Shown: positions 1 to 13,310, counted from the first letter of the stretch. The stretch is DNA of 64,000 nt from Chlorokybus atmophyticus (GCA_009103225.1 RHPI01000638.1:373437-437436); one strand, 5' to 3'. Notes: a model not told the origin generated them from the sequence alone. Program-made: numbers and translations.

Positions 1-199
1 GGGGGGGGCTGCAGTTGCATCGCATGTGCGCGCATACATGCACATGCACACACATGCGCACGTGTGCTTCCCTGCCTTACCTTAGATGTCACGTTCACTG
101 AGCGTCCGCATGCCATATAATATCATCTGAACTGAAAAACTCTCACTGCGTTCACAGTCAAGATCTGCAAGTATTCCGCACCGCGTACGCTGGTTGTTT

Positions 200-2740
200 G
201 TGCTCACTCGTCACAGTGTTCTTGTTGTGCAGACATGATGGTGCTACCGAGTGGCGTTGACGTGCATGCACACAAGCCACCAATTAGTTGAGTAAGGTCA
301 CATGTTGCAAGGGATGCCTCAGTCTGTTGCCTGGTCCAGTGAGTGTTCAGCGCAATGCTCATGGCGGGGAACATGAACTCACGCTGTGTTAGGCAAGCAT
401 CTTTACGCCGGCACACTAGATGCCAGCCTGCTGAGCAGGCTGACACCGTCTGTTCATTATGCACGCTGCCATGTCAGCTTGCAGCAACACACCTCCTTTT
501 TAACTTGAACGAGTTGACTGTTCACAATGAGCGGCAGCCATGGCATGGTAAGTGCTTAAGCTTGCGTGCAAAGGCAGTCCGTTTTTTTATGCGGGTCAGC
601 TGGTCAGCAAGGAAAGCGGAGACTTGACTACTACCACTGGCTTCCAAATGCCTAGAATACGAAAACCATATTGAAAATCAACAAGCACAGACAACGTTGA
701 ATTGGCTCATCAGGCAATCACAGAAGCACATGGTGTCGCACTTGATCAAGCCAGCTGCAGCCACAGTCTTAGCCACCACCAGTTGGTTGGTTGCAACCAA
801 TCGGCGAGCTTGCAGCGGAGCGGAGGCGCCTTAGGCAGGGGCGGGGGGCCACTGCTAGGTACATCGCTAGGCTCACCCCTCACACACACAAAGCTGAGCT
901 CACACTCGCTGTCCCTCCGTGCCGCCTCCTCCTCTCTTCCCCCACGTCGCGTAACGCGCAAGTGCACCAGCCCAGCACGGCCCGCGCTGCACGGGGCTGC
1001 CGGGTCCCTGCGAACCGTTGGGCGCGTCAACGAGTGTGGTGCGCATCCACAGTCCCTAACCACTAGGTACCCTAACCCCTGCTGTAGGGTACACGCTGGG
1101 GCATGATGTAGTACACCACCACCCAGGCTAGTGGCAGACGTCAATTTAACGGCGGTCAGACACCCCACCCCGCGCAGCTGAGCTCGCTGCCGGCTGCCGT
1201 GAGGTGGCGGTGGCGCTGCTGTTGTTGGTGGCGGTGGTGCCTACGGCCAAGCTCGGCGTAGGGAAGGGGAGGTGCGGAGGCTGCTGCGGCTGGAGGGGCG
1301 TGTGGACCCCTACTCTGGGCTTCGGGGCCCGCTAGCAGGTGTGATATGCATGCTACGCTACCTGCAGCGGACATGCTGTGGTGAATGTGCTTGGGTTGCT
1401 TATGCCAAGCCCACGTTGGCGACGACGTCAGTGCAATGTTACACAAAGAACACATTATTATTGGCATGCCAAGCACATTGGCTGGCCCACCTAGCCGCAA
1501 GCTCACCCAGTGGGAACTTGATAGCTGAAGCGCGGCTGGTAGCTGAAGCTAGCGTGCGCTTGCTGGTCATTTGCTGGTCGCGAGCAACTGATAGTATGCA
1601 CGGGAAAAGCTTGACGCATGCCAGTGTTTAGAGTTGCAGCATGTGCCTAACCAGCCCTGCCGCTGTTCTCGTGGCCGGGGATGAACATGCACACAGTGAC
1701 AGTTGCCTTGACTTTTTCCCTGCTCGCAAATATGTCTGCGTATACATCTTTTGGTGACGACGGCTGAGTGAGTGGGTGCAGAGAACGTGACGTAATCGCT
1801 ACCCCTGAATTGGTTTTGTCTTTCAGATCATAAACACCAATTCAATGCACACACTCAGGTTCGACATATTAACACAAGCGGACAACAGGTCCAGCTTGCG
1901 TGTGCAGTGTGGAACCGATGCACAGGCAATTCTTAGCATCTCAAATAACCACTCCAACCGCATGGTGACAATGGTTGACTGTTAACAACAGCAATTGCTG
2001 ACGCTGCGCATGCCGCTTCCATGAATAGCTATAGCTTTTTGATGACATGCTGCTAGACGTCTCCACGTGCAGTCTAATGCGTTCATGTGGACATGTGCGC
2101 AGGTCATATTGCCTCCGTCGATCGTGACAGCAACGATTGCTGTTGGACTGCAACTACTGAAGGCTAACGCTCAGTAGCTAACATGGCGATGGCTGTGTCT
2201 GCGACACTGCTAGTACACAGTGAGTGCCAGTATGCAGGCTTCTGTGTGCATGTGCGAGCTCAATGCAGGCGCTTTTGGTATCCGTGCATGCGTGCATCGG
2301 TCCGCGTGTGTGTACAGCCGCATGCGTGCTAGTGTTGAACTGCATTATGGGCAGGAGCTCACTTGCCAGCCTGCACTACCCATTTACCTTTCAGAGAGTC
2401 CAGGCGGTCTGTACCCATCAAGACCGGTACGTGCTTCCTCATGTCAGTGTTTGCTTCTTGTTAGCATTGTTCTTCAGGGCTGCCTGTTGGACTGTACGCT
2501 TACACAGTCTGCTCACACCTACACGCAAAAACAAGCCTCTGCAATGCAGGCTACATGCGGAAGTTTGCACCAGGAGTTGTACGAACAACCCGCTTGCAAA
2601 CAAACTGCCAACAAGAGCGGGCGCGGCTACCACTTAGTACAAGCCCAGAAGGTATGCAGTCGCTGCAGTGGCTTTGTTGCTCGGTTTCAAAGACAACGCT
2701 CTTGTACAACTTGCTTTCATAGCAGGCGCTTTCCCTGACA
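200..2740 (+). repeat. R1 segment, copy a (forward)
   Basis: This block recurs inverted at about 10,560-12,980 and 15,480-17,700. Recognisable shared pieces include the stretch around 340-470, the CT-rich stretch at 710-1,100 with its GGTACCCTAACCCC end, the GGCGGTGG-rich piece at 1,190-1,300, the piece around 1,960-2,220, and the piece at 2,335-2,440. Similarity is patchy with indels, so the copies are old. It lies directly upstream of family-gene copy A, so it may contain that gene's promoter and first exons, or be part of a larger duplicated unit. I saw no transposase or reverse transcriptase frame in it. Confidence 0.7.
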
Positions 2741-4052
2741 GCTCCGCAAGTTCCAATGACTCTGCACTCGAGCAGCTCCCAGACGAACAACAGGCAAGTG
2801 AGCAATGATGCTTGATTCATAGTTGTGTGATTATGATGGGGTATTTGGAAACCAACACATGCGCACTCATATTGTAACTGAATCATGTAGTTAAATCACA
2901 CAGGTGAGCGAGCACTTCTGGCTCTTACCGGGAGGTGTATGCACAGCAATGCTGGTTCCATGCAAACTCCGCCCGCCACTGTCTGTTGAGCTGATGGAGG
3001 TTATCCGCAACTGCGCACCGGAAGCAAATGACAGCAGTGCAGACAGCGTCATTGCCTACGCAAAGCGAGCGCTGGAGATGGTCGCACAGGATGAAAAGTC
3101 CAGAAGATACCAGTCCAACTTTGAAGGACGGGCCCTGTTGTTCAATTACAATGGCAGGGCGGCGGAGAGTTTCTCTTGGGAAGACTTGGCATTAGCTGCG
3201 GGGGTAGCGCAGTTGTTCAAGGTGTGCAAGCGCGATTACCAGCTGACCAACTTCGGCAATGCGAAGAGTGTTGTGTTTGTGGGAGACTCTGCACGCGCAC
3301 ATGCGGCCGCATACGTGTATGGTGCGATCTACATTGCAGAACAGAATGCACGGAACCAGTGGCGTCAGGTGAGCATTGACAGCAGTGCAGATAAACATGA
3401 ATGCATAGTATAACCAGAAGACAGGGGTGGCCGTTGGCGTCTGATGTTGTTCAGCTGCCGTTGCTGCACAATGATAGAATCCAACACATGCGTGCGTGTC
3501 TGACTTCTCTGAATGCCTCCCTGGTACACGCCTTTGCACAAGCGCGTGCATGTAGTGATCTGAGCAAAGGCGTGTAGCAGGGAGAGGGATACCTTAATCA
3601 ACCATAACTTACATTGCTTTATGTGTGTTTGGCAGCAAAGGAGCAACAGCGTGGTGGGTGTGGGTGACGTCAAGTTGTATTCGAACTTAGCTGAATGCAT
3701 GAGGCACTGGACGGTCACCGTGCTGAAGGGTATCGGCGCAACCGACATGATTGACGTCCTGCGCAAAATTGACGGCACTTTTTTCGAACTCAAGTACAAG
3801 ACCCTCAGCACCGTCCATGATTTGGAAGAATTGTGCGACTCTCCGCCCAGACGCCAGTGGTGTGTCGAGAAGATCCGCGACAGAGCCTTGCAAGCCGCAT
3901 TGGTGGCCGCTGTATGCGTCGCGCTGTTGCTGTTGTGTCAGCTTCTGACACAGCAGCTCGGCATATTTGTCGTCAAAGGCGCATTCCTGGTCTTTTTGCT
4001 TTGTCTTTCCTTGTTTTTGGTTTGTGTTTTTGTTTACATAGTACTTACTTGA
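2550..4052 (+). CDS. Unknown tail-anchored family protein, copy A (3' four exons)
   Basis: I do not recognise this protein. Four exons fit in phase: 2550-2651, 2723-2793, 2904-3368 and 3636-4052 (stop TGA). The true start lies upstream and was not found. The long exon carries the conserved stretches SEHFWLLPG, YAKRALEMV and GDSARAHAAAYVYGAIY. The last exon carries VGVGDVK, MRHWTVTVLKG and CDSPPR, then about 50 hydrophobic residues forming one or two membrane segments at the C-terminus. The intron after 2793 has a GC donor (CAG|GCAAGT), and copy D has the same. Two further copies (13,877-14,899 minus; 18,164-19,863 plus) share the exon layout but are broken, so this is the one likely to work. 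The soluble part is predicted to face the cytosol; its function is unknown. Confidence 0.6.
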
Positions 4053-7000
4053 TGAAATTGTCCTTGGATATATGGCTTCAATAGCTCTTTTTGTTTTACC
4101 GTTGGCCCTTGAACTGATTGCTCTATATTATTTTAGACTATTTGTTTCTGTGATTAGCTTTGCAACTTGTGCGTCATCACTCAGCAGATGTGTACGAAAG
4201 TTGAATGTGCTACGTGTGCACATGCGTGCAGGTAACCAATTAACTGTGAGCATGCATGCATGACTAACGGGGATGGTTAGTCGGTAGGTAGGCTATAGTT
4301 GTTAGCTAGCCCGGTGGTTGTGTATGGTGATATCATTGATGAGTGTAGACAATGTGTTGCTGTTGGGCTGGCATGTAAACATGGAATGTGTGACCTTGCA
4401 TGCACGAAATCCCCATTCCACCTTTTATACATAATAAGCATACGATAAAGAGTCGTGTTGTGAGATGGACACTGAACGCCATTCCATAAGTGATGTATTA
4501 TAATCCATTTCACCCTACTTGCATGTCTTATTGTTGGCGACAATAGCAACCACTAAAATGTTACTTACCGCCTTTCGGTTTATTATTGCGCATATGCTAT
4601 ATGCACAACATTGTTGATGCATGCCGCATAGAGGTGTTTAACCTGATTGAACTCCATAGCGCAGCATGTGCTCAATAAAATTAAACATGGGAACACTGTC
4701 TCCCTCCCCACAGCCTTGTGTGTATAGAAAATCGAAGATGCTATCGCATCCATGCAATAATACATCACACTACCATACCCCTTATATACACACGTTGAAC
4801 ATGATGTACAATGCACGCCAATAGCAAATGTACACATACTTTCTTACTACTTCACACATGTTCAAAAACCGGGCTGCCTACCCAAGCAACTCCATGACTA
4901 CGCCCAGAATGTCATTCATGCAAGCACACATGCGCAATCATTACCTACACACAGCCATGGTGTCAACACCGACTTCATACATTGTCGAGGACGACAACAC
5001 GACCCCCCCGCCGCCGCTACCGAACCCTCGACCACCCGCAACCCAAATCGCTGCGGCTTCACATGTACTACATTAAAGCTAGTAGTCGTGGTGTACTTTG
5101 GGGGGGGGTTACGGTTTGTTCAAACACAGCATGCATAGCACTCCCTCATTGTTGGCTTGTGGTGTGTGGGGGGGGCATGCCATGAGCACTCGTTGCCATG
5201 CATAATTCACACACCTGTAAGGTCCCAATGAACACACTAGTCACAAGGCCTCACACACTGCAAGGCAGGGCAGGCTATACATGGTCTTTACATCTATGTA
5301 CACCTACACATAAATGGCCGCTCTGCCCCAACACCACATATATCCTGTAGATGCCTCACTTGATGCGGGGGATCCAGATTCCAAAGTTGCAAAAACGCAG
5401 CCTGAATGCGGGGAGGCAGGCAAGCAGAGCGCGTAGGGAGCACCGCGCTCGGGGGGGGGGGGGGGTCCTTGAGCAAGTAGCACCCCTCAAGGCACCTCAC
5501 ATGGATGCACCATGGGTAGTAATCCTATGAGAAGGGCACCACCGGCTTCCCGCATCATCCACCTAAATCGGACGAGAACGCAGCAAGGGGCCTAGCCAAT
5601 TCAGTATAATGCGCACCATAATGTTATTAACACCATGCTGCATCACACAGCACTGTGTTCTACACATACCTGCCCTGTTGACCATCATGATATAGCAAAA
5701 CGGGGCGACCACCTTTGCGGTTGAGACACCACCACTCGCGTACGCACCGTGGGCGCCCTCCCTCCCGCACAAGAAGATGTTCCGTCCAAGGTTTGGTGAC
5801 CTTGGTGATAAGGTCCACGCCAACAGATACATTAGCTGCATGTGCTACCGTGATGCGAAGAGTCTATCTGCGCCACACTGGGAACGAGACCCGCACTCAC
5901 GATGCCAGCATCCGCTTTGTTGGGCCATGTGTAGCATTTCGGCATCACTAATGGGTTGGCCTTGCCCGCCGCCTCAATCAACAAAACCGTGTGTGCAATT
6001 AAGGCAACATTTCCTTCAGACTGCCACCTCAGCCATACAGAAGCAGCACTTAAACCGGATCAACACCAAGGTCAATTTTGGTCATCATCGATGAGTGAAG
6101 AGCTTCCCGCACGAATCAATGGACCGGATGTAAGAACACGAACGGTTACGGCAATTACAGGCGATGTAATTGATACAATGGTAGGAGTACCAATGAGCAT
6201 TCTCAACTATGCAGCTGGTAATGCAAGTCCCCATTGTTAGCTTTTCTGAGTGCATGCTTCTTGCTTGAACCTTTACAATAAGCATTTGGTTCTTGTTTCT
6301 TCTTTTTTGAGTGCGAGTGCTGTGAGAATGCATTGGTGTTGTGAGCATACTGCATGCCGTCCGAGAGTGCATATATAGCAATAATATTCTCGTCAACCTG
6401 CAACGGACCCAGTGCGACCATACCAAAAGCTGACCATATCCTCTCTACACCAGTAACATGTACGGTACTTTGCATTGCATGCTTACATCATCAATAATTA
6501 TTAACTGCATACAGCGAGCATTGAGAGCGACTTAACACCAACTCCAAGTGAACTATTCTGTATTCATATACGAGATCACCATATTGTGAGTGCATGCATA
6601 TGCATTAGTGTTTTCATATCTCGAGTCTTGACACCTACCAATAGGACAACCATTGACAGTTACATTTTTATACATCATGATAATCTCACATCTCCTTAAT
6701 GCATGGGCTCATAGGAAAGCTCGCTGTTCTAGCGTCAACATTCATTTTCAAACTTCGGGCACGTTGAGGTCCAGAACACACAGTGAGTGACATCGCCAAT
6801 GCAAAGGGAGCACAAGTTCTTCATATGCATATTGTACAGTTACACACAACCCAGAAGCCTATGCGAGCCGTACACATATGTACAAAAGCTATACAGCTAT
6901 ACACTTGTATACAATGCAGAGTCTCTACTTTGACCAGCGCCAATCCACGACACTCTTGTGCTTTTAGAGCGGGTTGGTCTGCCAATGCATGTTGCTGCAT

Positions 7001-7840
7001 CCGTGCTCGTGGCATGAGCGACCCCATACATGGCGTGCGTTCTTTTCCTAGCCTCACTGCGCTCGAGGAGGCCTCTTGCGCACAGGGCACCATCGCTGTA
7101 CGGCGCCGCCCACCCAAAGCATAAGGTTATAAGCTCCCAGATGGGGCCCACTTTGTCACAACCATCTCGGCCATGGTAGCAAAAGTCGCTGCCATGAGAG
7201 GAGGCATAGCGATTTTATGAATCATCATGAAGCACGGCGTTACACACCGAGTCCCCAGGTTCATCTTTATGGTACGGGTGCAGCACCTGGCGGCCATGGT
7301 GACGGAAGGGGGTTAAAAACGTAGAGGGGAAGGGGACATTGTTATCATTGTAGTCCTCCTCCTACGGCGGCGGCCAGCCCATAGGGATGTCGTAGCACAA
7401 GGGGTTTGCCTCCGCTGCACTGACAATAAGCCCACGCTCACGGCACTAGGTCTGCCGCCGCCGCCATCGTGGACAGGCCAACTCACATGCACAGGATCAA
7501 GCGCGTACAGCCTAAGGCATTGTTTCGTTGCCGTCATCTGAATTCCCGAGAGGCAACACTTGGAACTCATCATAGAGTAGGTTATCGAGTACTAGCCTAC
7601 ACGACAGCTATCTGCACGACAAGGGGGACAATGCCACTGACTCATACAATGTTTCAAATGTGGTTGAAGATTCAACCTTCACATCATATGGTATGATGTA
7701 GCGGAGAGCACTAAAGCATAAAATGGTAGTAAGTGCCTGCACGATACTAGCCGCACTAGTCTCTTGTGCAAGAGGGATCGGATCTCTTTAGTCCACCACT
7801 ATTCCGCTTCTCGTCAATGATGCCCACAAAGGATTGGTTT
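4053..7840. other. Gene-poor stretch with no supported gene
   Basis: No exon chain could be built here. The stretch 5,770-6,240 has two neighbouring frames with somewhat protein-like composition (around 5,777-5,940 and 5,956-6,240, the latter ending in a TAG at 6,238), but no family match is visible and stops surround them. Short poly-G runs occur at 5,101-5,109 and about 5,452-5,465. The rest is TG- and CA-rich sequence without open frames of note. Confidence 0.4.
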
Positions 7841-7904
7841 GAGTTGTTGGCATGTGCAGTAATTTGGAGGGATGCGGTTCAACCAAGTTGATGTGCTTGA
7901 CAAT

Positions 7905-8075
7905 AAGGTGTGGACAGGCACAGGACACAAGGGAAGGGTTGTTGCCGCAGGAGGCAATTTGATTTCATTGCAGTGCTGTGTAAAAAAGATATATATGCCA
8001 CATTTACTGTGAGGCTCTGCATGATGTGCAGCTTGAAGCCGCCTACTGCATGGCATGTGCCGTGCTACCAAATTT
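7905..8075 (+). repeat. R2 repeat, copy 1
   Basis: The piece beginning near CAAGGGAAGGGTTGTTGCCG and ending near GGCATGTGCCGTGCTACC matches two other places in the window: 9,920-10,150 (inverted) and 24,950-25,175 (forward). The shared core is a GTTGCCGCAGGAGGC motif, a TGTGTAAA motif and a CATATGCC-like motif. The copies have different indels, so no single reading frame is kept between them. The nature of the element is unknown. Confidence 0.55.
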
Positions 8076-8159
8076 CTCATGATAATCAGTGGTCAAGTTG
8101 TATGATAATTATTTGATAATTAGTTTTTAAGGGTACCACTAGTAGCTGTATGTTGATAC

Positions 8160-8250
8160 ATAATGTATTGACATAATGTATGTGCACGTGTGCGTGTTTA
8201 TATGTGCACGTGTACTCTTGCGCGTGTGCGCATATAATATGCGAGGTACT
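8160..8250. repeat. Alternating purine-pyrimidine tract
   Basis: TGTGCACGTGTGCG-type sequence followed by GCGCGTGTGCGCATATA. Such alternation can adopt left-handed DNA. Similar tracts occur at 13,050-13,115 and 14,925-15,000. They are composition features of this genome rather than genes. Confidence 0.6.
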
Positions 8251-9408
8251 TTTTTGCGCGCGCATGCCTCTGTGCGAGCAACAATGACTCGCAAACCACT
8301 CACTTCCAGTGCATTCATGATTGTGCAATTATACTGGTTGAAGCCATCGGGCTCAAGCTGCTCTACAATGAGTATACTTTTATAGCAAGATGATCCACTC
8401 ACTTCACTACTGTTAGAGTAAGTGGATCATTTACTACTATTAATACCAGCCTATTGCTACATATACTGGCTTCTCTTATAGGACATGCATGCATATTATG
8501 GAGTCTTGACTCAATGGGCTACCCGCACTCCTGTGGCATATGAGCATGAGCACTAGTGCATTGCGCCTGTTGCGCAGGTAATGAAGTCACTACTAAGTAG
8601 TATTGTGGTAACTTAGTTACCTCGTGACCATTGTGCCATTGGAGACTTAGTTGTGATCAGTGATCATCACTTGCAAGTTACGAGTGACTAACGATCTCCG
8701 ATAGCACAATGATAGTGACTTGAAGCACCCAAACATCAAACGTGAATTGCACGCGCTCCAAGAGTCTCCCCCTCCCCCTCTCTCCTTCCCGCCCTCCCTC
8801 TCTCCCTCTCTCGTGTGTGTCCTCCCTCCTCTCGTGTTTGTCTCAGGCGAACGATGTGCTTGTTCTGCAGTGCAAGTCTCAGCCCGATTGCCAACCGTAG
8901 GCGGCCTAGGGTCGGCAATGTCCTTCACATACTATTGTCACTGAGTTCAGCTTTGGCGTCCTTGGGCTGGGTGGCTTGGTTCAGCAACAATAGCAGGTGA
9001 TGAGGTGCACCCCATGTGGGGTCACCGCACCACTGTACCGGTAGCTTGTGTAGCGAAGCTGCGCCGCACCTGCGCTGGTGTGACAGTCACACGAGCACAC
9101 TGCAGCAGGTGTTGCGGCAGCACCAAGCAACATCATCATGAGTGCTCCCCGTGCCATCTTCGCCTGCTCGCGAGCAGCATTGGGTGTGTGAAGATGTAGT
9201 TTGAATCGCGCAACATGCACTATGTGCCGAGTGAGTGTTGTCAGCTTGCCCTTCAGGAGATGGCAATCGGCTTGCATCGCCAGCAGCAACTACTTCATTA
9301 CATAAGTATGGGCGCAATCAGTACATGCATATGAAGCGTGTGTACTCCACCACGCTGAATTTGATATTATAAGGCCCTCAAATGCGCCACGTGCCGCACC
9401 TGGGGGGG

Positions 9409-9480
9409 TCAACCTCGCGGAGAGCCTCTCCACGACTGAGTGGGCATCCTCGCAAGCATGCCCGCTCTCCGCGAGGTTGA
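9409..9480. repeat. Perfect inverted repeat with nested stem
   Basis: The arms 9409-9424 and 9465-9480 are exact reverse complements (16 bp). Inside the loop a second stem, GGGCAT with ATGCCC (9442-9447 and 9458-9463), makes a two-tier hairpin. It lies in a non-coding area together with two more perfect hairpins. Confidence 0.85.
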
Positions 9481-9590
9481 ACCCAGGAGAACCGTACCGT
9501 ACCATGGTAATGTTTGAGCCAAAAGTATAATGTTGAGGTTTAAGTTGCAGGTTCAAGTTGTGTGCAGCCTGCTTGTCTCGTAAGACATTC

Positions 9591-9644
9591 GCGCATTGTG
9601 CCAACAATGGTAGATATACACCTACCATTGTTGGCACAATGCGC
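9591..9644. repeat. Perfect 23-bp hairpin
   Basis: The arms 9591-9613 and 9622-9644 are perfectly complementary with an 8-base loop (ATATACAC). No gene lies on either side. It could be a fold-back transposon remnant or a structured RNA; the arms are too short for a typical plant microRNA precursor. Confidence 0.85.
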
Positions 9645-9912
9645 CAACAGTGTGCTCCACGACATTGACGATTTTTTTGGACATTGCAGCGCTTGTTGAA
9701 CCACCATACCTCGATCTTTATGCCAGTGGAGCAGGTTTGCATATGAGAGACACTCTCATTGTGACGCGTATACCCGGGTGCTGGAGACTTCTCTTTAGCA
9801 CACGCACACATGCTGACACACTTACATGTACAAACACACAATCAAGTTATGCCTTTGAATGCCTTGAAAAACAGTTTATACAACTTGAACTTCAAGATAT
9901 TAGTACGGCACC

Positions 9913-9941
9913 GTGCCGTGGCATGTGACATGCCACGGCAC
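9913..9941. repeat. Perfect 14-bp hairpin with one-base loop
   Basis: GTGCCGTGGCATGT at 9913-9926 pairs exactly with 9928-9941. It sits at the edge of the inverted R2 copy. R2 copies 1 and 3 have only the right-hand half (GTGCCGTG near their ends), so the palindrome may mark an element end. Confidence 0.8.
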
Positions 9942-10150
9942 AGGCTGCTTCAAGCTGCATATACGGCATATGCACACATATGCACCTCTCTTCACACAGA
10001 ACACTAACAAGCCTCCGGCAGCAATAGCCCCTTCTCTTCTGCCCTCTGCCGTTTTGAACTTGTCATTCAATCCAAGTTGATAGTCACGCACCATCCGCAA
10101 CTGATTGCAACAATCACTCTGCACAACCACGCCAGCAACTGAACCACAAC
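9920..10150 (-). repeat. R2 repeat, copy 2 (inverted)
   Basis: Read on the minus strand, this copy has the order GTGCAGAGTGATTGTTGC, then GGTGCGTGAC, GGCAGAGGGCAGAA, GTTCTGTGTGAAGAGAGG and the GCATATGCCG motif, matching 24,950-25,175 piece by piece. The reading frame differs from copy 3. Confidence 0.6.
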
Positions 10151-10559
10151 CACCAACGAGGGGAATGACTGGCGGAATGGATGCAGTGACTGGTATTGTG
10201 CAGGTACCTACCACGCCTTGTGGCTTAATGTTGCATTGCTTCAAGCAATGCAGCAATAAAGTTGCCCCCCAACTGGACCAACTTTCAAGGCTGAAGTTCA
10301 GCCACATTCAGTACATTATATGTCCCAGTGCCAATGGGCCTTCCGGGAAAAGGGGCAAAAATTTTCCCAGGTGTACTGTAACTGAGCACATGTTGCAAAC
10401 CACATTTCAAAGTCACTAAGCGCCCTACGCGGCATGCAGCAACACATATGCATGGAGCAAGGTTAAGAACTCAAGGGCAAGAACTGCGCGAAGTTGAAAT
10501 TGCTGCTGCTATTGTCAATGATAGCAGGCTAAACTGGCTTACAAAGCATCGCTTGTGGA

Positions 10560-12980
10560 ATGGCTTATGATGTCCACCTGACAGCTCTTCGTCACGGGGT
10601 CATTGTGCATACACGCATCAAAAAACGAAGCTAACAAGAAATAAGCACTGACATGAGAAAGCATTGACATGAGGAAGCACGTACCGTTCTTGATGGGTGC
10701 AGACCACCTGGAGACTCTGACAGGCAAATAAGTAGTGCAGGCCGGCAGGTGAGCTCCTGGCCATGAAGCAGTTTAACACTAGCACACACATATAATAATG
10801 TACGCATGCACGCATGCAGAGCTAGCAACAAAGCGCCTGCATTGAAGCCAGCACATGCGCAAAGGCTCTCGAGTACTGGTACTCGCTGTGTACAAGTAGT
10901 GTCGACGACACAGCCATGGCCATGTCGGCTACTGAGAGACAGCCTTTGGTAGACGCGGTCCGACAGAAACGGTCGGCGGAGGCAACATCACCTGCTCATG
11001 CGTGCGCGAGCACGCATTGGTTAAATGCACGTGGAAGCCAGCGGCCTGTCTCTGGAAAGCTAGTTGGACGCAGCACGCGCAGCGATCAGCAATCGCTGTC
11101 ACTAACAGTCAACCATTGTCACCATCCGGTCCGCAATTGGACTTAAGATGTTCAGGTTCGATTCCACAATACACACGCAAGCTGGACTTGTTATGCGATA
11201 GTATTGTTACGGTGAACCTGAATGTGTTCAACTGAATCACAAGCACACAGGTTCAACCTGTGTTTATGTGTGTTTATGATCAGAATGAAACCAAACCACA
11301 CCAGGGTAGCGATGTATGTCACATACTCTCTGTACCCGACTCAAGCCGTAGTCTTTAGAAGCTGATATACAACTCAAACACATAGGTGCGAGCAGAAAAA
11401 ATTCAAAGGGACTGTCATGTCAATGTGGAAAAACCAATGGAACAACGGAACAGGGCTGGTTACGCACATGCAACTCCATACTCACAATGCGTCAAGCTTC
11501 AAGCATGCTTCCTAGAACTGTAGCTCGCAATCATACAATGGCCGGCAAGCGCACGCTAGCTTCAGCTACAGCCGATCAAGCTGCCCACCGGGAGCTTGCA
11601 GCTATGTCACAGCTATGTCAGAGTGTGGGCCAGCCCATGTGTGCTTGTCGTGCTGGTAGCGAATGTGTGCTTTCTTCTTCAACGACACAGTGGCTTGGCA
11701 ACTTGCCGCCGATGTGGGCAAGGCATGAGCACGAAATTCAAGCACATGCAGCATCCCCGCTGCAAGTAGCAGCATGCGCACCACACCTAGTGACGGGCCT
11801 CCGGGTCCAGAACCGCGGTCCGCACACCCCTCCACCTGTAGCAGCACCCCCGCTTCTTCCTTCCGCCAAGCTTGGCCGTAGGCAGCAGCAACACCGCCAC
11901 CACCACCGCAGCCTGCTGCAAGCTCAGCTGCGGGGTGGGGTGTCTGACTGTCGTCGAATTGACATCTGCCTCTCGTAGTAGACAGGGCGGGTGGTGGTGG
12001 ACCACGGTGTACAGTACACCACTGGTGATGATGTAATGCATCATGGCCCAGCGCGTACTCCTAGCAGGGGTTAGGGTACCTAGTGGTTAGGGACAGTTGA
12101 GGTTGTCCTCTATGCGCCACATCCGTTGACACGCCCAAAAGTTTAACTGCTAGGGACCGGCAGCCGCGTGCTGGGCTGGGCATACGCGAGCAGGCGGCAC
12201 GGAGGGACAGCGAGTGCAGTGAGTGAGCTTTGCTTTGTGCGTGTGTGGGATGCCTTAGCGGTGGCCCGCTGCTCCTAGCGCCTCCGTTGCAAGCTCTCTG
12301 GTGTTTTGCAACCAATCAACTGGTGGTGGCTGCAGCTGGCTTGAGGGTGCGACAAAGTGTGCTTCTGCGATGCCTGCTGCCGAGCAGAACAATGTCTCTT
12401 CCAAAATCTTGTAAGTTTTACATAGTAGTTGATTCCCGTGTACTGGGCATTTGAAGCCGATGGCAGTAGTCACGTCTCCGCTTTGCTTGGCTGACCAGCT
12501 GACCCGCTGATCCGCGTAGGCAACCGCACTGTCCGTAAGCGGACAGTGCGGATACACGCAAGCACTCACATGCCACGGCTGCCGCTCGTTGTGAAGTCAA
12601 GCGCCAACTTGTTCAAATTAACAAGGAGGTTTGTGTTGCTGCAAGCTGGCATGGCAGCGTGCATGTTGAACAAGCGGTGTCAGCCCTGCCCAGCAGGCTG
12701 GCATCTAGTGTCGTTGTATAGACGCTTGATCAACACAATGCAAGTTGAGGTTTCAGGCCAGGTGAGCATTGCGCTGAACACTCACTGGACCCGGCAATAG
12801 ACTAAGGCAAACCTTGTAACATGTAGCCTGATTAATGAAGTTGTGCCCTGTGTGCATGCACACCAATGGCACTCAGTAGCACCATAATGATGATTGCACA
12901 ACAAGAACAAGGTGACAAGTGAGCACAAACAGCCAGCGTGCTTGGTGCGGAGTACTTGCAGAGGCAAATTGTCACATGTC
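10560..12980 (-). repeat. R1 segment, copy b (inverted)
   Basis: This is copy a read on the opposite strand. The order runs from the 2,440-2,335 piece (10,640-10,760), through the 2,220-1,960 piece (about 10,890-11,130) and the 1,300-1,190 piece (11,750-11,940), to the 1,100-710 piece (12,061-12,370) and the 470-320 piece (12,690-12,800). No copy of the family gene follows at its low-coordinate end, so gene and segment have been separated here. Confidence 0.7.
12524..12551. repeat. Perfect 12-bp hairpin in R1b
   Basis: CCGCACTGTCCG at 12524-12535 pairs exactly with 12540-12551 across a four-base loop. I did not see it in the other R1 copies. Confidence 0.8.
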
Positions 12981-13274
12981 AATGCAGTGAGGGTTTTCGA
13001 TTTTGGATATTATGATATGGCATGACTGCGATATCTGAGGTGAATTTAGGAGGTGCGTGCGCGCGCGCATGTGCATGTATGTGCACACACGCGCACACAT
13101 ACACGTGTGCGCAGGTGCAATGCAAATGCACAATCAACTCCCGTCAACTCGTGCATGTATGCATCGAGAATACAGCAATCGTAGATCATCTGTGACAGAG
13201 AACTTGCTCGCACATGCGCTGATGCCTATTGACCACGGGGGAGGGGGGGGGAGGTGTGCGTTAAGTATGTGCGA

Positions 13275-13310
13275 CATGCTCAACATACTACTAACATGAT
13301 GTTGAGCATG
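13275..13310. repeat. Perfect 12-bp inverted repeat
   Basis: CATGCTCAACAT at 13275-13286 and its exact complement at 13299-13310 flank a 12-base loop. It lies just after a poly-G-rich stretch (about 13,238-13,253), in sequence without a gene. Confidence 0.75.

Noticed and set aside
1055-1080. CCCTAACCACTAGGTACCCTAACCCC, telomere-like
   Set aside because: Only two units, and they sit inside the R1 repeat; not a telomere array.
702-1168. Open frames on both strands in R1a
   Set aside because: The frames are not kept in the inverted R1 copies and depend on simple sequence; not supported as genes.
11155-11165. GGTTCGATTCC, resembling a tRNA T-arm
   Set aside because: No matching acceptor stem, D-arm or anticodon stem could be folded around it, and the related sequence in the other R1 copy (about 1,858) does not keep it.
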